DNA of 45,354 bases from assembly GCA_012519205.1 (NCBI GenBank), contig JAAYQR010000001.1, positions 1 through 45,354 of the forward strand. Reading direction: 5' to 3'. Every line of letters begins with the position of its first letter. The first letter of the stretch is position 1. The notes beneath the pieces are model-generated. The model was given only the letters and a program-made list of their open reading frames with translations. It had not been told where the DNA came from and ran no database searches. A program made the position numbers and the translations under genes. Positions 35,440 through 42,193 of this stretch are shown one piece after another. Origin of the DNA: Candidatus Epulonipiscium sp. (lineage in GTDB: Bacteria; Bacillota; Clostridia; Lachnospirales; Defluviitaleaceae).

Positions 35440-36849
35440 ATGTTCAAGACTCTTTTTAGCAAACTTTTTACTGTATACATGGGAATTATTCTGGGGAGTT
35501 TTATTCTTTTGGCAGCAATTTTATCCCAGGCATTTGAATCATATTTTATTTATCAAAAGAAAGGTATAATGTTAGAACAGGGAGAAAATATTACAAAACA
35601 ATATGCAAAGGCTTATTATACAGGGATAATGGATTTAGAACAGCTAAGGTTTGAGATGGAAGTATTGGATAAATACCTGGATTCTATGATTTGGATTGTG
35701 GATTCCAGTGGTAGGATATATGTAGTATCTAGGACAGAGAACAAGTCCTGGCTGGGACAAAAATTAACTTTAGAACAGATAAATGACGTTTTTGAGGGAA
35801 AAATAGTAACCATTCAAGGAAAGTTTGGGGGCTATTTTAAGGAGCCGGTACTTACAGTGGGATATCCTATTCAAATAGATGGTAAGGCTTACGGAGCTTT
35901 GTTTATGCATACTCCTATTCCAGAAATACAAAAAACTGTAGGAGAATTGTATAAGATTACATTATTGTCTTTAGGAATATCCATATTGCTTTCATTTCTA
36001 TTTATTTATTATTTATCAAGGAGAATTACGAATCCTTTAAAAGAAATGAATGAAGCCGCTAAAGTTATTGCAGGGGGAGATTTTCAAAGGAAGCTTGAAA
36101 TAATAGGAAATGATGAGGTGTCGCAGCTGGCAGACAGCTTTAATTATATGGCAGAAGAACTTAATAAGCTAGAGGAATTAAGAAGGGGATTTATTGCAAA
36201 TATATCCCATGACCTTAGATCCCCCCTTACATCTATTAAGGGGTTTGTACAAGCAATATTAGATGGGACAATACCAGAAGAAAAACAAGAAAAATATCTT
36301 GAGATAGTCTTAGATGAAACAGGAAGATTAACGAAAATGACCAATGATATAATGGATTTAACCAAGATGGAAAGCGGACAAATAGAAATTAAAAAAGAAC
36401 AATTTGATATTAATGAACTCATAAGGAGGGTATTAGAACAATTTGAACAAAGGATATTAGAAAAAGATGTAAAGCTTAAATTGATACTAGCTGAAGAAAA
36501 AACCATGGTTTATGCCGATAGGGAACAAATCCAAAGAGTTATTAACAATTTACTTGATAATGCAGTAAAATTTGTTCCGCAGGAAGGTAAGATATGGATT
36601 GAAACCACCCTTTTCGTCAATAAAATTCTTGTATCTGTAAAAAATAATGGGGAAAGCATAAAAGAAAATGAAATCCATTATATTTGGGATAGGTTTCATA
36701 AGGGAGATAAATCAAGAGGAAGGGATAAAACAGGCATGGGTTTAGGACTTTCCATAGTAAAGCAAATTTTAAAAAACCATGGAGAAAATATAAAGGTAGA
36801 AAATATTTCAGAGGGTGTTGCCTTTACTTTTAGCATTACACTTCTCTAA
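35440..36849 (+). CDS. HAMP sensor histidine kinase (no adjacent regulator)
   Basis: This 469-aa membrane histidine kinase has a first membrane helix (about residues 8-30), an external sensor region of about 140 residues with a PAS/Cache-like strand pattern (SMIWIVDSSGRIYVVS), and a second helix (about 171-191). HAMP follows (RRITNPLKEMNEAAKVIAGGDF), then the H box ISHDLRSPLTS with His257, the N box NNLLDNAVKF and the G boxes (TGMGLGLSIVK). All catalytic motifs are intact. No response regulator gene is beside it. The next gene is an HtrA protease, a typical target of envelope-stress systems such as CssRS, so a related role is plausible. The ATG follows ATAGGAAGTGG. Confidence 0.9.
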   Translation: MFKTLFSKLFTVYMGIILGSFILLAAILSQAFESYFIYQKKGIMLEQGENITKQYAKAYYTGIMDLEQLRFEMEVLDKYLDSMIWIVDSSGRIYVVSRTENKSWLGQKLTLEQINDVFEGKIVTIQGKFGGYFKEPVLTVGYPIQIDGKAYGALFMHTPIPEIQKTVGELYKITLLSLGISILLSFLFIYYLSRRITNPLKEMNEAAKVIAGGDFQRKLEIIGNDEVSQLADSFNYMAEELNKLEELRRGFIANISHDLRSPLTSIKGFVQAILDGTIPEEKQEKYLEIVLDETGRLTKMTNDIMDLTKMESGQIEIKKEQFDINELIRRVLEQFEQRILEKDVKLKLILAEEKTMVYADREQIQRVINNLLDNAVKFVPQEGKIWIETTLFVNKILVSVKNNGESIKENEIHYIWDRFHKGDKSRGRDKTGMGLGLSIVKQILKNHGENIKVENISEGVAFTFSITLL

Positions 36850-36950
36850 ATTCATAAATATTTACAAATAGTTCATATTTTATTCAAAACTGATAGGTAT
36901 AATAAATTCATAAAACAAACAAGAATAGTATTATCAGAGGAGGTAATAAT

Positions 36951-38363
36951 ATGGATGAATTTAATAAAATTAATGAAGAAAAAACCATAGAAGAAAATAA
37001 TATAGAAAAAAATAAAATAGAAAAAAGCATCATAGAAGAGAATAGTATAGAAGATGATATTATAAAAGAAGATATAATGGAAGCAGCGAAAGAGGAAACG
37101 CCCTATTATACGCAGACAATTAAGCCTAGCAAAAAGAAGGCTAAAAAATTTAATGCTTTTATGATTGCCCTTGCCATTATAACAGGGGGAATTTCTATCG
37201 GATTAGGAGTTGGGTTAGCAGGACCCTTTAGCGAATATTTCTTGCAGCCGGCATTAAGAAATATTGGTGGGGAAAACCTTATCAAAGAAATTGAAAGGAT
37301 TGCCGAAGAAGAAAAAGAAAAGTTTTCTTTCGAAAAAAGCAATACCCACGAGGTGATAAATGAAGCAAAACTTCCAATATTGCCAGAGGAACAAACCACC
37401 ATTCCCGAAATTGCAAAAAAGGTGGGACCTTCTGTAGTTTCAATAAGAAATAAATTTACTGTAACCGATTGGTGGAATGAACAATACCAGCAGGAAGGAA
37501 TGGGCTCGGGGATTGTATTTCATGTAACAGATAGTGATATTATGATAGTAACTAACTATCATGTAGTTGAAAATAATGAAAGTTTAGTAGTCACGTTTTT
37601 GGGGGACTATTCTGTTCCAGCTTCTATTGTAGGGGTGGATCCCCAAACTGATTTGGCTGTGGTGAGAGTTGCACAAAGTGATATCCCAAATGAAATAAAA
37701 GGAAAAGTAGAGACTGCGCCCTTTGGGGATTCTGATAAATTGCAGGTCGGAGAGTTGGCAGTTGCCATAGGCAACCCTTTAGGAGAAGCTTATAGTAATA
37801 CGGTAACAGCAGGAGTTATCAGTGCTCTCAATCGCACAATACAACTTACAGATAAGAAGATGACCCTTATCCAAACCGATGCAGCAATTAATCCAGGAAA
37901 TAGTGGGGGGGCTTTAGTCGGCAGCCAAGGAACTGTCATAGGAATTAATACCATTAAGTTGGTTGATGCTAGGGTAGAGGGCATGGGATTTGCAATTCCT
38001 ATAAATGTGGCAAAACCAATTATAGAGGAACTTGTAAATAAAGGTTCAGTATCAAGACCTTATCTTGGAATTCTAGGACAAGATATTACACAGAGTACAT
38101 CGGAATTATATGAAATACCTATCGGTATTTTAGTCAGAGAAGTATATGAAGGAAGTGGAGCCTATATCGCTGGAATCAAGCCGGGAGATATAATCATAGA
38201 ATTCGATGGGGAAAAGATAACTGCCATGGAGCAGCTAACAAAAACCATAGAAAATCATAGAGTAGGAGATAAGATTTCTATAAAACTTGTAAGACAGGGT
38301 ACGATAAAGAAGATGGTAACAGTTACCCTACAAGATAAAAGTAAAGCAAATAATCTAAAATAG
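36951..38363 (+). CDS. htrA: HtrA/DegP-type serine protease (S1C, PDZ)
   Basis: This 470-aa membrane-anchored quality-control protease has a charged cytosolic N-terminal stretch (about residues 1-60), unusually repetitive in Ile, Glu, Lys and Asn, then one membrane helix (about 68-90). The trypsin-like domain has the triad His204 (TNYHVVEN), Asp234 (DPQTDLAVVRV) and Ser318 (NPGNSGGAL). A single C-terminal PDZ domain (about 375-465) contains GIKPGDIIIEFDGEKI. A TATAAT lies at 36898-36903 with no clear -35. The ATG follows AGAGGAGGT. The sensor kinase upstream has its own promoter, but the pairing suggests envelope stress control. Confidence 0.93.
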   Translation: MDEFNKINEEKTIEENNIEKNKIEKSIIEENSIEDDIIKEDIMEAAKEETPYYTQTIKPSKKKAKKFNAFMIALAIITGGISIGLGVGLAGPFSEYFLQPALRNIGGENLIKEIERIAEEEKEKFSFEKSNTHEVINEAKLPILPEEQTTIPEIAKKVGPSVVSIRNKFTVTDWWNEQYQQEGMGSGIVFHVTDSDIMIVTNYHVVENNESLVVTFLGDYSVPASIVGVDPQTDLAVVRVAQSDIPNEIKGKVETAPFGDSDKLQVGELAVAIGNPLGEAYSNTVTAGVISALNRTIQLTDKKMTLIQTDAAINPGNSGGALVGSQGTVIGINTIKLVDARVEGMGFAIPINVAKPIIEELVNKGSVSRPYLGILGQDITQSTSELYEIPIGILVREVYEGSGAYIAGIKPGDIIIEFDGEKITAMEQLTKTIENHRVGDKISIKLVRQGTIKKMVTVTLQDKSKANNLK

Positions 38364-38388
38364 GATAGCCTAGCTATTCTATTTTTTA
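38357..38388 (+). terminator. Terminator after htrA
   Basis: A 12-bp stem with one G-U pair (38357-38368 with 38374-38385), a five-base loop, then T's. It begins inside the htrA stop region. Confidence 0.85.
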
Positions 38389-38490
38389 TAAATTTTAAAA
38401 GGTACCTAGTATTTAACCTTAATATTATGTATAATCATATCCATAGAAGCTTCGGAAAACTTTTCGAAGAAATTTGAATGGAGGATTTAG

Positions 38491-39432
38491 ATGCGTTATT
38501 TGAAAGACATTAGAGATGGGGAACAGATTATAGGGCATTATCTTTGCAAGCAAAAACAAACATTAAAATCGAGAAGTGGTAAGCCGTATGTATCTATAAA
38601 ACTACAAGATAAAACAGGACTAGTGGATGGCAAAATATGGGACATCAATAACGATATAGATGAATTTGATGAAAATTGTTTTATAAAAATAGATGGAGTT
38701 GTAAGTCTGTATCAAGGGGAATACCAAATAAGCATCCGAAGACTTAGGGTAAGCGTAGAAGGAGAATACGATCCTATGGATTATATTCCTTGTACAGAAA
38801 AAGATATACAGGGAATGCTTACAAAAATAAGGGAATATATTAATCAAATAGAAAACATACATATCAAAAAATTATTAGAATCATTCTTTGTATCGGATGA
38901 AGAATTTCTTAAAAAATTCAGCTCCCATTCGGCGGCTAGGAGTATTCACCATAGCTATATGGGCGGACTTTTAGAACATACTTTAACCGTAGTGGAATAT
39001 GCTGATTTTTTATGCAGTAAATATATTGGAGTGGATAGAGATATAGTTATTGCAGGGGCAATGCTTCATGATATTGGAAAGACCGAAGAATTATCGGAAT
39101 TTCCACTTAATGATTATACTGACTTTGGGCAGCTTTTAGGTCATATTACAATTGGTACTGAAATGATAACAGATAAAATAAGACAACTAAAAAACTTTCC
39201 CCAAGCCTTAGAGGTTCTTATAAAACATTGTATTTTATCCCACCATGGGGAATTGGAGTATGGTTCTCCGAAACGGCCTAAGACAATTGAAGCAATGATT
39301 ATTCACTGTGCCGATAATACGGATGCTAAGATAAAATTGTTCGAAGAAGCTATTAAGGCAGAACATTCTCAAGGAAGTTGGGTTGGGTTTAATAGAATGC
39401 TTGGAAGAAATATAAGAAAAAGTAATTTCTAA
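38491..39432 (+). CDS. yhaM: YhaM-type 3'-5' exoribonuclease (OB fold + HD domain)
   Basis: This 313-aa protein has an N-terminal OB-fold nucleic-acid-binding domain (about residues 1-95, KSRSGKPYVSIKLQDKTG) and a metal-dependent HD domain (about 130-290). The HD domain shows LLEHTLTVVEYA, the HD pair in MLHDIGKTEEL, and further metal ligands in LSHHGELEYGSP and HCADNTDAK. YhaM/CbfI enzymes trim RNA and ssDNA from the 3' end. The ATG at 38491 follows TGGAGGATT. A small hairpin with CTTCG / CGAAG arms lies about 20 bases before the start. It is 12 bases from the next gene, the first half of the Cas4-like pair. Confidence 0.92.
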   Translation: MRYLKDIRDGEQIIGHYLCKQKQTLKSRSGKPYVSIKLQDKTGLVDGKIWDINNDIDEFDENCFIKIDGVVSLYQGEYQISIRRLRVSVEGEYDPMDYIPCTEKDIQGMLTKIREYINQIENIHIKKLLESFFVSDEEFLKKFSSHSAARSIHHSYMGGLLEHTLTVVEYADFLCSKYIGVDRDIVIAGAMLHDIGKTEELSEFPLNDYTDFGQLLGHITIGTEMITDKIRQLKNFPQALEVLIKHCILSHHGELEYGSPKRPKTIEAMIIHCADNTDAKIKLFEEAIKAEHSQGSWVGFNRMLGRNIRKSNF

Positions 39433-39444
39433 CAGGGGGATTAC

Positions 39445-39744
39445 ATGGATAATGATACTAAAACCATATCTGCAGGGGAAATAAATAAATTTATATATTG
39501 CCCCTATCAATGGTATTATCAAAGAGTATATGGAAATAAAGAACTCAGAGAGTTAGTAAAAATGAGGAATGAGCAGTATGGATATGAGGATGCAAGTTTA
39601 AGCAATTTTGAACGGGGAAACAGATTTCACAAAAAATATCATTTTGTTTATAAGTTAAAAAAGATATTACTATTAATAATATGGATAGCTATATCTATGT
39701 TAACAATATTTGTTGTTTATTGGGTGATAAGATATGAGGGATAA
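39445..39744 (+). CDS. N-terminal half of a split Cas4-like protein, with C-terminal membrane helix
   Basis: This 99-aa protein begins like Cas4/RecB-type nucleases: INKFIYCPYQWYYQ with the lone N-terminal cysteine Cys19, a cluster ligand in Cas4, then the family's RGxxxH motif as RGNRFH (residues 57-62). Instead of continuing into the nuclease core, it has a single membrane helix (about residues 74-95) and stops. The next gene overlaps it by 11 bases and carries the rest of the core. The ATG at 39445 follows ACAGGGGGA. Whether this is an ancient split or a recent frameshift in a longer gene is not certain; the helix pair argues for a membrane-tethered form. No CRISPR array or other cas gene is near. 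Confidence 0.65.
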   Translation: MDNDTKTISAGEINKFIYCPYQWYYQRVYGNKELRELVKMRNEQYGYEDASLSNFERGNRFHKKYHFVYKLKKILLLIIWIAISMLTIFVVYWVIRYEG

Positions 39745-40309
39745 TTTTATTATATTAGGGATATTACTTTTACTAGTCATATCTCTTTTTTTTCTTTTAT
39801 TAAGGAAATCAGATATTAAAGTAAAGGCTCCTAAACTAGGGGTTTTTGGTGCGAAAATCATATATACAGATCAAAAAGAAAAAAGTAAAAGTTCTAATAT
39901 AAAATATGGGGGAATTTTATATTCAGAAAAATACGATATACAAGGAAAACCAGACTATATATTTAAAAAGATTTTGAGTAGAAACTTAATTCCTGTAGAA
40001 CTAAAAAGTGGTACGATAAAGAAAAGTGATATAAGGCCCTACGAGGGAGATATGATGCAGCTAGCAGCTTATTTTTTAATTATGGAGGATGTGTATAAGA
40101 AAAAGCCCAAAGAGGGACGATTAATATATAAGAATTATATGTTTATTATAAAAAATACAAGAAAACTAAGACAAAAGACAAGGAGGATATTAGGCGATAT
40201 GAGGGAAATGCTAAAAACTGGAGAACAAGATGTCCATCCAAGTTTCGTAAAATGCCGATATTGTATATGTAGGGAAACAGTATGTGAATATTACGATGGG
40301 AGGGGTTAA
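39734..40309 (+). CDS. C-terminal half of a split Cas4-like nuclease, with N-terminal membrane helix
   Basis: This 191-aa protein starts with a membrane helix (about residues 5-23). The PD-(D/E)XK core follows, with Asp74 in GKPDYIF, the E-x-K pair Glu89/Lys91 in PVELKSG, and the QxxxY motif Gln109-Tyr113 (QLAAY). The C terminus has Cys174, Cys177, Cys179 and Cys184 (CRYCICRETVC), of which three would complete a 4Fe-4S cluster with Cys19 of the previous gene. The ATG overlaps the upstream gene in a different frame (+1). Cas4-like nucleases process DNA ends; here a non-CRISPR role at the membrane is inferred. There is no evident separate ribosome binding site (GTGATAAGAT), which points to coupling. 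Confidence 0.65.
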   Translation: MRDNFIILGILLLLVISLFFLLLRKSDIKVKAPKLGVFGAKIIYTDQKEKSKSSNIKYGGILYSEKYDIQGKPDYIFKKILSRNLIPVELKSGTIKKSDIRPYEGDMMQLAAYFLIMEDVYKKKPKEGRLIYKNYMFIIKNTRKLRQKTRRILGDMREMLKTGEQDVHPSFVKCRYCICRETVCEYYDGRG

Positions 40310-40310
40310 T

Positions 40311-40484
40311 ATGAAAGAAGAAAAAACCAGGAAAAAAATTAATACTTTAGTAAATATTAATGAAGGAACATCGGATTTTCTACTTGAAAGAAAGCACCCC
40401 ATAGAGGAGGCTCTAGAAAAAAGCAGTGATGAGGTATTGGCTAAAGCTATACAAGATATGCTGAAAAAGGATATGCTTCATTAA
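40311..40484 (+). CDS. Small conserved-looking hypothetical protein (57 aa)
   Basis: This 57-aa, highly charged protein starts at ATG 40311 after GGGAGGGG. It is predicted mainly helical (PIEEALEKSSDEVLAKAIQDMLKKD). It begins immediately after the Cas4-like gene stop and ends 20 bases before the rRNA methyltransferase gene, with a good ribosome binding site, so it is likely a real gene in the same operon. No domain was recognised and no cysteine or membrane helix is present. It could be a partner of the Cas4-like pair or unrelated. Confidence 0.55.
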   Translation: MKEEKTRKKINTLVNINEGTSDFLLERKHPIEEALEKSSDEVLAKAIQDMLKKDMLH

Positions 40485-40504
40485 ACGATTTGGAGGATAG
40501 TATA

Positions 40505-41878
40505 ATGGGCGAACTACCAATTGTTAAGAATATGCATTTTGAATTGATAATAGATGATATGGGTTCCCAAGGAGAAGGTATAGGTAAAATCAAAGATTTT
40601 ACGATATTTGTCGAAGGAGCTTTACCGGGAGATAAGATAAAAACTAGAATTATAAAAGTGAAAAAAAGCTATGGTTTTGGAAAATTAATTAGACTACTAG
40701 AGCCTTCACCAATGAGAGTGGTCCCCCATTGTCCTAGTTTCCATAGGTGCGGAGGGTGTCAAATACAACATATGGATTATAAGTCACAATTAGAATTTAA
40801 AAGAAAAAGGGTTAGGAATAGTATAGAACGAATAGGAAAATTAAATGATATAGTAGTCCACCCTACCATAGGGATGGAGAATCCCCTTTATTATAGGAAT
40901 AAAGCACAATTTCCCGTAGGAATGAAAGATGGTAAAGTTGAAATAGGGTTTTATGCAGCAAGAAGTCATAATATAATAGATACTCCTAAATGCTATATCC
41001 AGGATGAAGTAAATAGTAAAATTATACCGATAATTAGAAAGTATATAGAAGATTACAAGATACCTGTGTACAATGAACAAAATCATACAGGACTTATCCG
41101 ACATATACTTATAAGGGTTGCCTTTAAAACAAAAGAAATAATGGTTTGTATCATAATTAATGGAAAAGAACTACCCCACAAAAGTGAACTGATTAATGGA
41201 TTGACAAAGGTACCCAATATGACAGGTATTGTATTAAACTATAATACAAAAAAGACCAATGTAATATTGGGTGATAAGATTAATACTCTATGGGGACAGG
41301 ATTATATAACCGATTATATAGGGAATATAAAATTTGAAATATCCCCCTTATCCTTTTTCCAAGTAAATCCCACGCAAACAAAAGTTTTATATGAAAAAGC
41401 CTTAGAATATGCAAAACTAGAAGGGAATGAGATAGTGTGGGATGCTTACTGTGGGATAGGCACCATTTCCCTATTCCTTGCCAAAGGAGCAAGGAAAGTA
41501 TACGGAGTAGAAATAGTAGGGGCTGCTATAGAAGATGCAAGGAAAAATGCAAAAATAAATAACATACGAAATGTAGAATTTTTCGTAGGGAAGGCAGAGG
41601 AAATCATTCCTCGAATGTATGAAAAAGAAGGGATAAAAGCCGAAGTCATAGTAGTAGATCCCCCAAGAAGGGGCTGTGATGAAAACCTTATAAATACCAT
41701 GGTGAAAATGGAGCCTAAAAGAATAGTATATGTATCCTGTGATCCAGGGACATTAGCTAGGGACTTAAAGATGTTAAGTGAAAAGGGGTATAGGGTTGAA
41801 GAAGTGCAGCCTGTGGATATGTTTCCGCATACAACGCACGTTGAGACGGTAGTATTGATGTCAAGGGTAGATAAGTAA
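40505..41878 (+). CDS. rlmD: 23S rRNA (uracil-5-)-methyltransferase, RlmD/RlmCD family
   Basis: This 457-aa SAM-dependent enzyme makes m5U in 23S rRNA. The N-terminal TRAM domain (about residues 8-65) is followed by the 4Fe-4S cysteines Cys76, Cys82 and Cys85 (CPSFHRCGGC), with a fourth in DTPKCYIQ. The catalytic domain has the SAM loop DAYCGIGTISLFLAKGA, the VVDPPRRGC motif and the nucleophile Cys in VSCDPGTLARD, with the base in HTTHVETV. B. subtilis RlmCD-type enzymes modify two uridines; the exact site cannot be read here. The ATG at 40505 follows TTGGAGGA. It is the last gene of the yhaM-Cas4-like-57aa group. The terminator marks the boundary to the accessory cassette. Confidence 0.9.
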   Translation: MGELPIVKNMHFELIIDDMGSQGEGIGKIKDFTIFVEGALPGDKIKTRIIKVKKSYGFGKLIRLLEPSPMRVVPHCPSFHRCGGCQIQHMDYKSQLEFKRKRVRNSIERIGKLNDIVVHPTIGMENPLYYRNKAQFPVGMKDGKVEIGFYAARSHNIIDTPKCYIQDEVNSKIIPIIRKYIEDYKIPVYNEQNHTGLIRHILIRVAFKTKEIMVCIIINGKELPHKSELINGLTKVPNMTGIVLNYNTKKTNVILGDKINTLWGQDYITDYIGNIKFEISPLSFFQVNPTQTKVLYEKALEYAKLEGNEIVWDAYCGIGTISLFLAKGARKVYGVEIVGAAIEDARKNAKINNIRNVEFFVGKAEEIIPRMYEKEGIKAEVIVVDPPRRGCDENLINTMVKMEPKRIVYVSCDPGTLARDLKMLSEKGYRVEEVQPVDMFPHTTHVETVVLMSRVDK

Positions 41879-41909
41879 GAGTGTAATAAGATAAGTAAAT
41901 AAAGGCTTT

Positions 41910-41958
41910 CCGTGATTTGAGGTCTGGTTTTAGCCGGAAGGATAATCACGGTTTTTTT
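41910..41958 (+). terminator. Terminator after rlmD
   Basis: CCGTGATT (41910-41917) pairs with AATCACGG (41944-41951), closing a 26-base loop that itself holds short pairing segments. Seven T's follow the stem. Confidence 0.8.
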
Positions 41959-42090
41959 GCTTTGAGGGAAAATATCAAAGAATGGTGAACTGCTCATTGG
42001 ATTTACTAATTTGAATGTGGGATGGGTGAGTTGATAAGTTTGATAGCAAAAGTGTGGTGTGTTGACAGGATTGCTGTAAGAAAAAGATGA
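41959..42090. other. Gene-free spacer before the methyltransferase cassette
   Basis: This is the first part of a 315-base stretch without a gene (41879-42193). It is more G/T-rich than its neighbours. Open frames here, including a 114-codon one on the minus strand, show no ribosome binding site and no recognisable protein, so they are not called. TTGACA at 42062-42067 has no matching -10. The boundary between core genome and accessory cassette probably lies in here, but no clear attachment site was seen. Confidence 0.5.
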
Positions 42091-42115
42091 TTTGAATTAA
42101 GTGACTTAAATCAAA
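42091..42115 (+). promoter_or_regulatory. Operator palindrome 1 (upstream of -35)
   Basis: A 25-bp palindrome centred on G42103: core TTAAGT-G-ACTTAA (42097-42109), flanked by matching TTTGA / TCAAA with a single mismatched pair. It sits just upstream of the -35 of the methyltransferase promoter. A near-identical copy lies 66 bp downstream, so both are probable binding sites of one dimeric regulator. Confidence 0.75.
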
Positions 42116-42121
42116 AAAACG

Positions 42122-42150
42122 TTGACTTCTATATAATAAACTGCTATAAT
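42122..42150 (+). promoter_or_regulatory. Promoter of C5-methyltransferase cassette
   Basis: TTGACT (42122-42127), exactly 17 bases, then TATAAT (42145-42150). It is bracketed by the two TTAAGTnACTTAA palindromes. Confidence 0.85.
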
Positions 42151-42158
42151 CGTAAAAG

Positions 42159-42179
42159 TGAATTAAGTTACTTAAATCA
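42159..42179 (+). promoter_or_regulatory. Operator palindrome 2 (downstream of start point)
   Basis: A second copy of the palindrome, centred on T42169: core TTAAGT-T-ACTTAA (42163-42175) with TGA / TCA flanks. It lies between the predicted transcription start (about 42157) and the ribosome binding site GAGGTGA. Over 21 bases (42160-42180) it matches copy 1 with one difference. Confidence 0.75.
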
Positions 42180-42193
42180 AGAGGTGAAATGAA

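Noticed and set aside
37899-37910. G7 run in htrA as another frameshift site
   Set aside because: The reading frame is intact through the run and encodes the conserved NSGGA around the catalytic serine.
39445-40309. Cas4-like motifs as a sign of a CRISPR-Cas locus
   Set aside because: No repeat-spacer array and no other cas gene were seen anywhere in the window, so the pair is treated as a non-CRISPR nuclease.
42061-42070. TTGACA at 42062 as the methyltransferase promoter
   Set aside because: No -10 box lies at the right distance; TTGACT-17-TATAAT at 42122-42150 is far better.
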